Part shown: positions 45,547 through 56,705 of the stretch, one piece after another
How the letters are laid out: each line of letters begins with the position of its first letter
Numbering within the stretch: the first letter of the stretch is position 1
Assembly (NCBI GenBank): GCA_016584305.1
Contig: JACEEZ010026180.1
Span: 125,001-189,000 of the forward strand
DNA length: 64,000 bases
Direction: 5' to 3'
From: Chionoecetes opilio
Taxonomy: Eukaryota; Arthropoda; Malacostraca; Decapoda; Majidae
Notes under the pieces: generated by a model
Told to the model about the DNA's origin: nothing
Database searches by the model: none
The model's input: only the letters and a program-made list of their open reading frames with translations
Made by a program: the position numbers and the translations under genes

Positions 45547-48171
45547 CCGTATTTGCCGGCGCATAAGACGCACCTCCGCATAAGACGCACCCCTATTTTA
45601 CAAGGAGGTTTTGAGAAAACAAAAATATTGGTGTTTTTGAGGGGGAAAAAAAAAATCGTAAATATATCAAAAGAAAAAAAAAAAGGGGATTTGTAAGCGA
45701 AAAACAAATGATTATGAGCATGTACCTAAATACAATATTCACAGTGCAGTGAATGTGAATGAAAAATTATACTAGTTAAAATGTCAAGGGAATGACAGGG
45801 TAACCAAAATCGGTCATAATATATTGCAGGATGCCCTACGTATTGATATTCTAATATTTTGCTAGCTATGACATATAGCTTAGATTTAATGTTGTAGGTA
45901 TGCCTTTGTTGCTTTTCTGCTATGTGTTTAGACTTTATGGAAAATTTGCATAGATATTGGTATTATTTTGGTAGTGGGCTTTCAAAAGTCCTAGGATTCT
46001 TACCTACATCATCGTGTAACTTTCTTCATTCTGAGTATTTTGAGCCCCATTTCCCATGGTGCAATTGAATAATAATGGCACTACACGTAGTACCAAAAAT
46101 CTACCGTTATTTCAGCCAGAAAGTTAAGTTAGGTTATATCAGATTAGGTTAGGTTAGAGGTGGGGTTTGGTTTCGTAACAGATGATAGAGAAAAAACGAA
46201 AATTACCCATAATATGGCAGTGTGAATCGTAGCAATGTTTGCGGGGCGAACCTGGAGCGGCAGGTTGTCCCCCCCCCCCACACACACGCGTGTAAACAAA
46301 CATTGATTTCCGACAAAAACGAGAGCCAGATTAATTCAAATCACATGAAAACTATTCAGGACTAAGTTTTGGCCTCAAAATCGGTGGTTGCCCAATAACA
46401 AACATTTTTATAGAAGATATTTAGGTAACACTGTAAGGTAACCATCTCTACCTTGTTGTTATTGTTGTAATTGTTGAAGGGCACCGTTGTCGGGATCGAC
46501 GATATTTGCCCTGCTTACACCTATGAATCTATCACAGTCACGAGGGTTGATTAGTCTTCTTCAGGAAGGTACAGGTGAAGGATGGTTCACACTCTGAAAT
46601 CATGGCAGCGTTCCGTCAGCCGTGCCTTGTATTCACACTATTTGTCACGGTTCCGTCATTCTCGGCAGTTCCTGCTCACCCTCTAAGCAGAGATGGTGCC
46701 TCAAGAGGCTATGGTTGAAGAAATTTGCATTAATAGCACTTCTGTTGGATGAAGAAGAGGAATTTAACTTTAAAAGACACTGTTTTGGGTACATAAAGCC
46801 TTGAGAAAACGACAATTATCAGCACGGCACAGTCTCATAACGTTAAAATACTCTTTCCCAGAAACCGTTACGTGACAGGACCGTGATGCATTGGAGCCGT
46901 GCCTGCGGCGCACCGTTTAGTGTAACATGTCTATTTGTTTGAATGTAAGAAATTGTAACGGATGTGATGAGACGGTGCCCTGTCACCATGATGGTATGGT
47001 GTGATTCGGCCTTGAGGCGGACGGTGTGGTGCCGTGATGGGTCTTGGTCATGGTGTACCGTGTGGAAGACTTTTGTCCCGTCTATAAGTACCGTTGCAGT
47101 CTTTTTACTAGCACTCTTTCATACAGTTTCCTTATCCATAGAGGTACAGGGGTGAGGATTGAGGGGTCGAGGTGGTACAAAGGCCTATGCCGTTTCCTAT
47201 CCCACCTTGCTTACCATTGTAGCGGCGCTAACACACACACGCACATACACACCTGCATCGGCTAAGGCCACCCCACTGTCTGGGACCAGGATTCGAGGGT
47301 GACCTGACGCTGACCTGACTTGTCCTTGCCGACACAGCTGCAACATCAGCCAGGTAATTCAGTCAGCCACAGGACACACAGAGACAGAGACACACACCAC
47401 GCACCTCTTGTCCCCACGTTGTACAATGACTCGCCGTCAAATAAACAACAAAGCCAGGACGCCCTTTCTCCATCCTTGTGTGTATAGACAGACTCCCCAC
47501 GATACTACACCTCCCTCTCACCGCTCACACTCCTTCAAATAAAACTTTACCCCGTTCTTTGTTTCACTATTCCATTTATCTACAATACCTATTCCAGCGA
47601 AAAATCCATCACCATTTTCTGCCTCCCTACTATCATCTCCTTCCAACTGTTGTGTCAACTTGTGTGGCCCGAGTCGAATGCGGGTTAAGGCTACATCTAA
47701 TATGCGGGATGTTTGTCTTTTCCATGGGTGAGGGGTGGAGTCTGAGCGGTAATGACCCCTGGTGGGTGCGCGGAGGGCGTCGCCGAGTGAAGTATCCCAG
47801 GTGAAGCGGCAGACCTGAGATATCAGACGTTTTACAATGGAGAGCAGCAGCGGGGGGTGGATGATGTTTACATCTGACACAGCCATCTTGGCAGCAATAA
47901 TCGCTATCTTGTTGCCCCAGCTCATTTTTTCTCTTAAACTCCAACCTTTTCTTAGTATTATGCATTACTGTTGATAACACAGTTACAAATTTATGTTCAG
48001 TGGACTACTGCTCAACACAGATCACTCCAGACCCCTTTAGTAATACACCACCGGCTGTTCTGCATTCTCTGCCCGACCTCTCATGCGCTAATATGGCCGC
48101 ATTAGACGCAGGGTGAACTTTGCATTCCTTTTTAAGGGAAAAAACTGCGTCTTATGCGCCGGCAAATACGG
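45547..48171. mobile_element. family C composite element (C3)
   Basis: Duplicate of C2. Harbinger-like segment at about 46579-47014, with the short ALLLDEEEEFNFKRHCFGYI reading. (CA)n near 47230. Confidence 0.8.
47518..47925 (-). pseudogene. Jockey-like LINE ORF2 tail fragment in C3
   Basis: AAKMAVSDVNIIHPPLLLSI, QVCRFTWDTSLGDALRAPTR, GHYRSDSTPHPW, LTRIRLGPHKLTQQLEGDD: the same cut-off point as in C1. The downstream IVDKWNSETKN text is not LINE sequence. Confidence 0.7.
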
Positions 48172-48620
48172 TATGTGTTTCGTTATACGAGATTTCGCTT
48201 TACGAGTATGCCAGGTGGAACCTAACTGCTCGTGTCTTCGGGACCTCCCTGTACTAATATTCACTATTTTAACCCACATACACACTTTCTACCACTAAAT
48301 TACTAGCAACACAGGCTCCTTCCTTAAATATCTTAATATCTGATACATTAAAACTCCTTAAAACCCAAGTATTCGTAAATAAAACAAGAAAAATTGTGTT
48401 GAATTGACGATTCAAGCGACGATAAGTGGTCTGATATGCCATTCTTACCCACAAATTTGTCTCGCGAATGGAGTCCGTTAAATTGAGGGTCGACTGTACT
48501 ACAACATTCGTCTTGGAAAACCATTAGTGTTTTTCAGGGTATTTTTGGGGGAAAAAGTGATTCTTATAAGCAGTAAAATACGGTACACCTCACACCAGAA
48601 CAAATAAACATTTTTTTCAG

Positions 48621-48691
48621 TGTTTTCAATACCCCGAGTTTCGCGATCCTAGATTCGAAAGAAAGCAAGCGCGAAACTTGGGAGGGTACTG
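48621..48691. mobile_element. terminal fragment of pogo-like family H
   Basis: TGTTTTCAATACCCCGAGTT, TCGCGATCC, then AAGCGCGAAACTTGGGAGGG and TACTG followed by TA. It reads in the opposite direction to 6467-6555. Confidence 0.6.
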
Positions 48692-48796
48692 TAATATTCA
48701 TTGTTTCTAACAATGAATGCTTTTAGAGAGATTATTCCTGACCTACTTTTGGATTTTTTTTTTCTGTCAAATCAGTTCTCAGACCATAAAAAAGTA

Positions 48797-49575
48797 CCAT
48801 ATTTTACGGCTTATAAGACACTTTTTCCCCTAAAAAATACCCTGAAAAATACTCATGCGTCTTCCAAGATTAATATTGTAGGAGGTTAGCTTAGGTAGCT
48901 ATTCAATTCACCCTCTTATATGATGTAACCTCAGGACCTACTTACCTGTTACAAGTATTGTGAATACCATAAGACATTCAAATCAACTAATCTTTCCTCA
49001 CACTGATATTTACTACGGTACTGGCGAAAGCCATTCCGCCTCAGCAGATTGGTGCCAACAGCCATTCTGTGTATAAGGAATTTTGTTTGTTAAATTAGAG
49101 GAAAGTTTGTATAATTGTGTACATGCAGCCACCACAAATACTACACATACAGAAAAATTCAAACAATACGTGGTGAGGCACAGGAGGCAGGCAACGTAGT
49201 GAGGCACGGGAGGACGTGAGAGGTGTTTACACTCAGGACGACAAAGCCAGACTGATCGGCACGCCAGGCAGGCATGCAGCTTCGCAACACCGAGTTCGGC
49301 TTCCTTTTCACTGCCGCCATCCGACCTGCGTATACATGTTCAGCCAGCCAACACGACGATTTACTTATACTATCGCATGCAAGCTAGAAAATAAAAATGG
49401 CTGATGAGCAGTGCTGAATGAAGATAATGAATAGTGAGTGTGTTCTTGTGTGAAAATGACTACCGGGCAACAGTTTTGGTGGGTTTTTTTTTTTTTTTTT
49501 TTTTTCACAGAAATTTCTATCCAAAATCATGGTGCGTCTTCCAAGATGCAGCGTCTTATAAGCCGTAAAATACGG
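48797..49575. mobile_element. family Z TA-flanked MITE (Z3)
   Basis: Ends CCATATTTTACGGCTTATAA and CTTATAAGCCGTAAAATACGG, TA on both sides. The interior has CATGCGTCTTCCAAGATTAA and the CAGCAGATTGGTGCCAACAG block. Poly-T at 49483-49505. Confidence 0.8.
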
Positions 49576-49750
49576 TAATTATTTATTGATAAGAGTTTCC
49601 AAACGAAATCGAACTTGTGGCACAAAAATACTTTCATAAGTTCTATGATGCACTATTTTTTTCTATTTCCATTATTTTCTTAAGTAGGCCTAACAGCAGA
49701 TGGTAATATTTCCATATTTTTGTTGATAACTTCTTTTTTTTAGCAATATA

Positions 49751-50221
49751 CAGTCAAACCTTGGGTTTCAAAAGTTTCCCTTTTCGAACAAATCGGTTCA
49801 CGAACAGAATTTCAAACTCGTAATTGCACCGGTTGCCGTACGATAACTCGGTTGCCGAAGTTTTTCTTCTTCTTTTTTCACCTCACAAAGGACTGGCCAA
49901 GGACACAACAAAAAGAGGTAACACAAAGCTCGCTAAGTTGCCAGTCCCTATAAAGAAGACAGTAAGAGAATAAAAAAAGCTGTAATGAAAAAAATATTAT
50001 AATAAAAAATGTTATAATATAATATTACATTACATTTATAGGCATTTTTATGCATTAAATACAGCTAAAAGGGTCAAAAAAGGTCTTTATTTTGGGGGTC
50101 AGGAACGGATTAATCCATTGTATATTGTTTCTTATGGAAAAATGTGTTTTGGTTTTAGAACAATTCAGTTTTAGAACAACTTTTGGGAATGAATTATGTT
50201 CGAAAACCGAGGGCGTGTCTG
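49751..50221. mobile_element. family F pogo-like MITE
   Basis: Left CAGTCAAACCTTGGGTTTCA and right CGAAAACCGAGGGCGTGTCTG, TA on both sides. TTCGAAC(A) and TTCACGAAC words repeat inside. It holds the same dispersed fragment as 27200-27345. It sits directly in front of, or inside, RTE LINE sequence. Confidence 0.65.
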
Positions 50222-50223
50222 TA

Positions 50224-51290
50224 ATTGAGTACTACGAGGGAGAAGCTACTGTGGCGTTCCTGGTGGAATGCCAATGGGAGTTTCGACAGGGGATGCTTGT
50301 AGCCTATGTTGATCTCAAGAAGGCGTTTGACTCGGTGCATCGTGAGTCACTGGGATCTTCTGCGACTTTGCGGGATTCCTGCAAAGACTATTGGTTTGAT
50401 GACTGGTCTGTAATCTGGGACTGAGAGTGCTGTGATGTGAAGTGTGGGGCAGGTGTATCCAAATTCTTTCCTGTAAATGCAGGAGTGAAGCAAGGGTGCC
50501 CCATCAATTTTCAACACTTGTATGGACTAGGTATTGGGCAAAGTTGTAGATCAAAGTGATTGTGGAGCATCCCTCGGCAACACCAAGATAACTGATCTTG
50601 TTTTTGCCGATGATGCAGTAATCTTTGCTGAGTCACTGGAGGTCCTGGTGATGGCTCTCGAGGTGCTGCACAAGGAGACAAAGCCTTTGGGACTTGAGGT
50701 CTCCTGGCTCAAGACCAAGGTCCAGGTGTTTGGAGGCTTACTAGATGAAACAGTACAGTCTATTCATGTGTGCGGTGAGGACATTGAGATCTTGGAAAGT
50801 TTGGTATACCTTGGTTGCGCAGGGCATAATGATGGCGGGTCACGTCAAGAAGTATTACGGCGGATTGGCATAGCCCACGGTGTTATGGACTCGCTAAGCA
50901 TGAGTATTTGGCTTTTGTCGGTACCTGTGCAGGAGGACAAAGATCCGGATCTTCAAGTCGCTTGTGATCCCTGCCTTACTCTATGGTTGTGAGACATGGA
51001 CACTAAATAGTGACTTGAAGAGGCGAATTGATGCTGTTGGTAATAAGTTTCACCACAGAATCATGGGATATCACTGGGATGATTACGTGTCTGATCAGCA
51101 ATTGCACCGTGAGACTGAATCGAGGCCTGTTACCTGCATAATCCGTGAACGCCAACTTCGGCAATATGGGTATGTGGCACGCTATCCTGAAACCGATCAT
51201 TCCCATCAGATTATATCTGTAAGACAAAATCAGGGGTGGAGGAGGCCAAGGGAGTGCCCACAATGTTCATGGCTGGGGCAAGTTGATGGT
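50224..51290 (+). pseudogene. RTE-like LINE reverse transcriptase, degraded
   Basis: Text in order across several frames: FRQGMLVAYVDLKKAFDSVH (palm A with the catalytic Asp), GVKQGCPINFQ-like (frameshifted), ITDLVFADDAVIFAESLEVL (catalytic FADD), LGLEVSWLKTKVQVFGG, VYLGCAGHNDGGSRQEVLRR, LLYGCETWTLNSDLKRRIDA, HRIMGYHWDDYVSDQQLHRE, RPVTCIIRERQLRQYGYVAR and WRRPRECPQCSWLGQVD. This is the RT plus C-terminal region of an RTE-clade LINE. Frameshifts near 50430, 50530 and 50980 inactivate it. It is followed directly by a SINE fragment. Confidence 0.85.
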
Positions 51291-51405
51291 ATTCATAGGT
51301 CACTCGACGGTGCAGAAAGATTTTATGTGGATTTTGGTTCTCATCTAGGATCGAACTCAGAGACGCTAACCACTCAGCTACTCCCCTCTGGGGAGGCGGT
51401 AGCTG
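51291..51405 (-). mobile_element. tRNA-SINE fragment (5' part)
   Basis: The minus strand gives GAGGGGAGTAGCTGAGTGGT (A box), GAGTTCGATCC (B box) and the CTGCACCGTCGAGTGACC block. It is 3' truncated at the LINE junction. It is a different subfamily, with a shortened tRNA head. Confidence 0.65.
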
Positions 51406-51505
51406 AATACTGTCCCTGAGATCAAATCAGTATTCAGGTTGAATCGAATCTGATCCCTCGGTATTCAGGTGGAATTTGTCCGGGTCCAGGCTGCTCTTCC
51501 CATCA

Positions 51506-52923
51506 TCAGTCGGAGCTTGACGATGTTGCTGACGTTGGTGTAATCAGACTTGATGAGGACGCCTGTAATTCAGGCGGAAGAGAAGCTTGCGTGCATCTTG
51601 GAATGTTCGACCTGGTGCCCAACATTTGGTGATAGTCGAGAAACATTGCCTGGGTCATACGCACCACTTTGTACTGCCATGGCACTGACACTGCAATGTG
51701 GTATACATAGTCGTCTGGCGTATGCAGATTTGATACATGGCTGAGATGCTGCTCAACATTGCCAAATGCATGATCACAGGACAGGTAACTATGGTCAGGC
51801 ACCAGGTAAACATGGTTGGTGGTCACCAGACGCAAAGCATTCAGCTCCCTTAGATAACACAGTACCAGGTTGATGTTCTTGTTCTGCCTGACACAGTTAT
51901 CTGATACGACCACCAGCTCTGAGAAGCTGTCCTTGCAGCTCTCCTCGTCGATCCAACGCTTGATACAGCTGGCCACTTCGCACGAACCACGCTTGAGTCT
52001 CATCCCAAACGTACATGGTGCTACTAGTGTTGGTCTTCAAATTGAGGATGCACAGGTTCTTAGACCGCATCTTTCGCTTGTAGTACGCAACACTAGCGGT
52101 GATCTTAGGTGTGGGGAAGAGTGTGCTCCAGGTCAACACAGATTGCAAGAGTTTCATGGTTGTCATCAGACTGCATGGCCCTCTTGAAGTACTGTGCCTG
52201 CTGCGCCAAATGCTGGTGTGCTTCATTCTGCCTGATGAGGTCGTCGATGGTAGCCTGGTCCCCTGCTGCATTAGAGAAGGAAGAGTCAAATTTGTCATAG
52301 GTGGTACTCGTGTCCATACATGGTGGCTCAAAGGAAATGTTGAACTCCTTTATGAAAACATCTGAATAATAGTGCAGGGTGGCTTTCTGCTCATTTGGGT
52401 AGTTTTCCTGGAGCCACTCCAAGTACAGCACGTATAGCTTTTCAACTGTTATGTGAACAGGTACTCCAGGTACTTTCTGTGAGGAGTCTTTGCCCTGCTT
52501 CAGTGGCATGACATAGCAGGTAGCAGCTTAATGTGCTCCCTCACATGAAGAACCTTGTGCCCGATTATCTTGTTCGCAAGTTTGTGCCGTCAACGCTGGT
52601 CAGGAACAAGGATTCCTCTTGCGCTCACCTTGCGCAGTGCAGTCGTCATCCGTGAAGTGCCAATGGCATGCATAGCCAAGAACCCGGCTTGCATATCTTT
52701 GTCTTGACATTGTTTTACACTACGTTGCATTGTCGGATATTGTTCCGCTTGCTGTGCACCTCCTGGTGCACTTTATTTTCACAGGCATCGCTTCCACCAT
52801 CTTTTGAATGTATGCATTTTGGGCGTCGTATGACCCCAAATCCCAGAATTCTCTAAAAAAATTATGCACGCCTACCTGGGTAACCTTGCCAAAGCACATC
52901 ACGGCAAGGATTACCAGTAGCAC
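51506..52923 (-). pseudogene. DDE-like transposase relative (DUF7869-like), degraded
   Basis: Reading from 52923 down: VGVHNFFREFWDLGSYDAQN and AYIQKMVEAMP, a broken stretch, then VPVHITVEKLYVLYLEWLQE, YYSDVFIKEFNISFEPP, ETLAICVDLEHTLPHT; frameshift; PKITASVAYYKRKMRSKNLC and YVWDET; frameshift; MRLKRGSCEVASCIKRWIDE, ELVVVSDNCVRQNKNINLVL and FGNVEQHLS. The order CVDLxxxLP...YKRK...YxWDE...IxSCIxxxL...SDNCxxQNKN...GxxE is one I associate with the DUF7869 family common in arthropod and cnidarian genomes. The acidic residues in VDL, SDN and NVE suggest an RNase H-fold DDE enzyme. The family name is from memory and needs a profile search. At least two frameshifts and several stops make it dead. 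Confidence 0.6.
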
Positions 52924-53661
52924 GTGCAGCCACTTGTTTCTTGGTTTTATAAATTACGTACGCCTGGCCTAGGTTACGTTTAACTTTGGCCAGCATGCTC
53001 CCCCATTCTTCCACATTGCAAGGCCTTTTCTCCTTCGACTTTGCTCCACTTTACTATCACTTAAAGTGACACACGAAGCACATCAATAGCTTGCTGGCTA
53101 TCAGCTTCACTGCCGAATCATGTGAAGCTACAGCGAAAAATCACAAAAACACACAGGTAATCCAAGAGACAATGTGTGTATTGCCCAGAGCAAGAGGAAG
53201 ACTGTGGCTGAGGTAATGCAGCACGCTCACATTGGTTATGCTCGCCAACATCACGTCATGACACTGCGCCATTGGCTGGCTGGTCATGATGTCAGAATCA
53301 CCCACTCCCCGCCACCGCGCTGCGCTAATTGGCTGGCCGGCATCAGCATCATACCCCCAGGCACTTGGCTTCTTCTCCCGTGGAGTTAGTAAACCAGGCA
53401 GGCAAGGTATTATAGTGCCAAAAGATATACTAATTGTATAGCATTTTTGACCATGTTGCCGTATCGGGAGAGGAATCCAACTCCCGCCAAATGGTGAGGG
53501 AGAACAGTGGGTTGTCGTTTATGGGAAATAGAAAATGCTATGGCAGCGACAGGTGACGTTTGGATTCTTCTCCCTCGGAGCTACTCAGTTACACTGTTTG
53601 TTACTTGCAGATATATTATAAATGACAATAATGATAGCTATCATAATCGGCCTTTTTTCAG
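52924..53661. other. intronic sequence upstream of GATA exon 4 candidate
   Basis: No gene recognised. Part of it (to about 53150) may still belong to the DDE-like element. 53170-53400 is GC-richer and contains CACTCCCCGCCACCGCGCTG. The last part is T-rich before the acceptor (CGGCCTTTTTTCAG). Confidence 0.4.
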
Positions 53662-53828
53662 CAGATTCTTCCCAGGATAAGGAACATGTGCCAGAAACGG
53701 ACCCTCAGGATGGATTTGCAGTTCTGAACGCAGCTTTAACACTAAACTCCCTTTTTGCAAAGGCCAAAAAAGCACAACAGTCTGAAGTCCAGGGTGTTCA
53801 GAGAGCAACTCTCCCAACAATGGCAAAG
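53662..53828 (+). CDS. probable downstream exon of GATA zinc-finger gene
   Basis: Acceptor CCTTTTTTCAG|CAGATT and donor GCAAAG|GTTAGTAA. The preceding exon ends in phase 1 (A), and completing it here gives Thr-Asp and 55 open codons: DSSQDKEHVPETDPQDGFAV, LNAALTLNSLFAKAKKAQQS, EVQGVQRATLPTMAK, ending in phase 0. The composition (acidic start, Ala/Leu/Lys helix) fits a continuing transcription factor and not a mobile element. CAGCAG at the acceptor allows a second splice three bases later, changing Thr-Asp to Asn. Membership in the GATA gene is inferred from strand, phase and lack of another host gene. The intron would be about 21.9 kb. Confidence 0.5.
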
Positions 53829-54094
53829 GTTAGTAAATGTATTGTAGTCATGAGTATGAGAAATGCTTCACTTTTAAGTATTTAAGTTTATACTAGACTT
53901 ACAGCATTCTGACCTTCAGTTTCTCACCACTGATGACAGATTTCCATCCATTGTGAATTACGTCTTTTATATCAAAGATAGCGCTTGGTAACCTAGTGAC
54001 ATGATCTGTTGGCTCCCAACAAAAAAAATTTGATTTCTATTTGGACAGGTCTGATTTCATTGTGTAAACTTCTTTCACCAAGCAGGGACAAGTC
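53829..54094. other. intronic sequence after exon 4 candidate
   Basis: No gene. The minus-strand open frame 53993-54193 is in part the repeated coding-like piece described for the palindrome. Confidence 0.35.
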
Positions 54095-54491
54095 ATCTAT
54101 TTTCTTGCTTGATTCAACAAATCGAACACTATAGTAGAACAAATTTATGAGGTCCGCTTGGGCGCGGGCTGGAGTGGGGAATTCCCTGTCCAACGTGCTG
54201 CCACATCAGTCACAACACATAAGCTCTGTTTCGTATATCAGTTATTTACCACTAAGAATTAATTTCAAATACTCTGTATAGATTCAATTTTATAATAAGG
54301 CAATGCAGTGTTATCAATGTATATTTTTATAAGAAAATAATTATGTAAAATCATAATAATTTTCTTATAAAAATATACATTGATAACACTGCATTGCCTT
54401 ATTATAAAATTGAATTTATACTGAGTATTTGAAATTCATTCATAGTGGTAAATAACTGATATATGAAACAGAGATTATGTGTTGTGACTTA

Positions 54492-55230
54492 CCGTATTTT
54501 ACGGCTTATAAGACGCACTTTTTCCCCTAAAAAATATCCTGAAAAATACTCATGCGTCTTCCAAGACGAATGTTATAGGAGGTTAGCTTAGGTAGCTATT
54601 CAATTCAGCCTCTTATATGATGTCACCTCTGTAGTTACCTGTTAAGAGTATTTCGAATACCATTCAAATCAACTGATCTGTCCTCACCCTGTGTTGCTTA
54701 CTATAGTATTGGCGGGAGTCTTTCCGCTTCAGCAGATTGGCGCCAACATAAGAACATAAGAAAATAAGGAAGCTACAAGAGGCCGTGAGACCTACACGTG
54801 GTAGTTCCTGTTACTTAACACCACCTACATCCACCTCTCTTCCCCATTCATGAATTTATCCAGACTCCTTTTAAAGATCTCTATCGTCTCCGCACTGACC
54901 ACCTGACAACTGAGTCCATTTCAACAGCGCCACCTATCGTCTGCTAGTGCTGATTGTTGTTGTTACCATTTACCACCAGGCTGTCACACGTATCACAAGC
55001 TCTTTTCAGTCCTGGAAATTATCACATACAAGCTAGAAGTTGTACGATACGCCAAAGAACATGGGAACAGAAGCAGCAGAAAGACTCTTCGGACAACCGC
55101 CTACCGAGAAAATCAGTAGATTTTACTACTTCCTGTCGGTAGAAAATCTGAGGGTTTTTTCTTAGAAATTTCCTTCCAAAATCAGGGTGCGTCTTCCAAG
55201 ATGCAGCGTCTTATAAGCCGTAAAATACGG
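54492..55230. mobile_element. family Z TA-flanked MITE (Z4)
   Basis: Ends CCGTATTTTACGGCTTATAA and CTTATAAGCCGTAAAATACGG with TA on both sides, inside the right arm of the palindrome. It carries the AACATAAGAAAATAAGGAAG repeat at 54748-54900 as a further insert, which is absent from the other Z copies. Confidence 0.85.
54748..54910. mobile_element. AACATAAG repeat fragment in Z4
   Basis: ACATAAGAACATAAGAAAAT, then GGAAGCTACAAGAGGCCGTG and ACACGTGGTAGTTCCTG, continuing with CATGAATTTATCCAGACTCC. It matches the 100-bp insert at 16936-17036 but is longer here. Confidence 0.6.
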
Positions 55231-55358
55231 TATGTGGCAGCGCGACGGACAGGGAATTCCCCAATCCATTCGACTCCAACCACTAATTTACATACCACAA
55301 CACTTGACGATGTTGCTATTTAGACACAGAGAGGTCACTTCCTTGCAACCCGCCACCC

Positions 55359-55538
55359 ATGATGGAAGCAATGCCTACACGCTCGCGTGTTCTTTATAGT
55401 CGAGAGAAGGAACTGATTTACAATGTGAATAAGTACTTCTTAAAAGAAAAGGCCAATAGAGGTCCTATTATTGCACCCTCCAGAGCCGTGGCTCGAACAG
55501 CCGAAGCCACCAACGTGAGCGAGAAGACAGTACAATGA
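55359..55538 (+). pseudogene. transposase-type N-terminal HTH fragment
   Basis: 59 residues: MMEAMPTRSRVLYSREKELI, NVNKYFLKEKANRGPIIAPS, AVARTAEATNVSEKTVQ, then TGA. ARTAEAT-VSEKTV is the text of an HTH found at the start of Tc1/IS630-like (DDE_3) transposases in arthropods. The stop replaces the usual R-I after TVQ. Nothing catalytic follows in this frame. It lies in the 500-bp insert of the palindrome right arm. Confidence 0.6.
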
Positions 55539-55830
55539 ATCTGCTTTGCCTTCAATCAAGTTTGCTTGACACATATATCACCAGAACAGCCTGCAGTCTC
55601 GTCACCGAAGAATATGTCAACGTCACGAACGACATCACTGAAAGATAAGATGAATAAAAAGAAGAGAGAGAGAGAGATGGGTGGATTGCCCCCATCAGCT
55701 TCTGCTGGGAGTGAGTGTTATCGTTTTCGGTAATGGTATCGTTTCCGATACTTGGCCAATTTAAAGAATTCCCCGAAGAAGCCAATGCCCAAATGGACTT
55801 AATAAATTTGTACTACTATAATGAAAAATA

Positions 55831-56494
55831 GTCTATTCTGATTAGTAGATAGCTTTGAATCAGCAGATGAACATCATTAAATTATATAACAACAACATTT
55901 ACCAATACCATGACAGCATTATCATAGCTAGAAGCCAAGAAGTTTATGTTGAAGGTTGATAATATTCTATACACCTATGCCCTGCTTAACGGAACAGTTA
56001 CTTCCCTGGTAAATTGTGCAAAAATGTGTTAAACGAATCCTATTTTCCATATTGATTCCCATTATTTAAGTTGAGATACTCTGCCCAGAGCTGTAGCATC
56101 GACCTCCTGCACCACTGATTCCATGCTTTCCTGTGGGCATACACGGCTTTAGCGCATGCCCTGCTCCACTAGGACTTTCCACGCCGCAGTGGGGTGCAAT
56201 GTATGGACAGATGGAAGATGGCTGTAGTGGCATCCCCACATGAGGATGTGAGTGACGAAAACAACCGCATCCTCAAGTAGGAGGGATTAATGATCTAGAG
56301 GGTGTTATAACGCAGCCTCAAACTTTTGCTATACTGAGGAAAGAAATTTCTAGCATGGTAACAGCCAGGGTAAGGCTTGGCAGTAACACCACGGAAGGTG
56401 GACACTACCCATGTAAGGTCCACTTGATACGTTAGCTATGTCGATTTAGTGGTATCACTAATGATGGGGTCCTGTTTGTAGAGCTCCTGAGAGG
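55831..56494. other. intronic sequence, nothing recognised
   Basis: No supported gene. A single unit of the 51-bp minisatellite (GTGGTATCACTAATGATGGG) appears at 56449-56475, just before the LINE tail. Confidence 0.4.
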
Positions 56495-56680
56495 AGAGAA
56501 GGTGGTGAGGCACTGGGGAGAGCTGTTAGAGTGGAAGTTCCAGGTCGCCGTTCACTGGGCCAGCCAAGGAAGACATAGAGGCAGTGTGTTGAAGGGTATC
56601 TGGCAGCATTGGGCATTGAAGAAGTTGAAGCAACGGATAGAGATAGTTGGAAGCGTATCTTCGGCCGTCTAACCTCATAA
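56495..56680 (+). pseudogene. RTE-like LINE ORF2, extreme C-terminus
   Basis: REGGEALGRAVRVEVPGRRS then LGQPRKT, TAG in place of Trp, RQCVEGYLAALGIEEVEATD, RDSWKRIFGRLTS and the natural stop at 56678. GRR..G.P.KTW..CV..DL..L.I....A.DR..W is the terminal text of RTE-type elements in invertebrates. It is only the last 60 residues. One internal stop. Confidence 0.75.
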
Positions 56681-56705
56681 AAATTATGGGAAAAACTGAC
56701 GTTAA

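Larger units (their letters stand above)
44849..48251. mobile_element. family B element (B5) containing element C3
   Basis: Duplicate of 40439-43842 with the same termini and TA flanks. It is somewhat cleaner: the internal dimer reads without the gaps seen in copy 1. Confidence 0.85.
44198..48619 (+). repeat. 4.4-kb direct duplication, copy 2
   Basis: Begins CCAGTATGCAAGTAATAAAG in mid-hAT with no hAT left half, and ends CATTTTTTTCAG at about 48619. It contains the right part of the hAT and Harbinger-like MITEs and B5 with C3. The start at a hAT-internal point shows that the duplication happened after all the nested insertions. Confidence 0.9.
54095..55830. repeat. large palindrome, right arm interrupted twice
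   Basis: 54095-54340 is inverted relative to 54352-54490, then 55231-55265, then about 55765-55830. The centre lies at 54343-54351 (TGTAAAATC). The inner 140 bp pair almost perfectly (TTATCAATGTATATTTTTAT against its complement). The right arm is cut by MITE Z4 and then by a roughly 500-bp insert between two GAATTCCCC copies. Both arms encode a similar short text (DLINLFYYS on the minus strand, DLINLYYYN on the plus), so the repeated unit once had a coding part. Confidence 0.75.
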
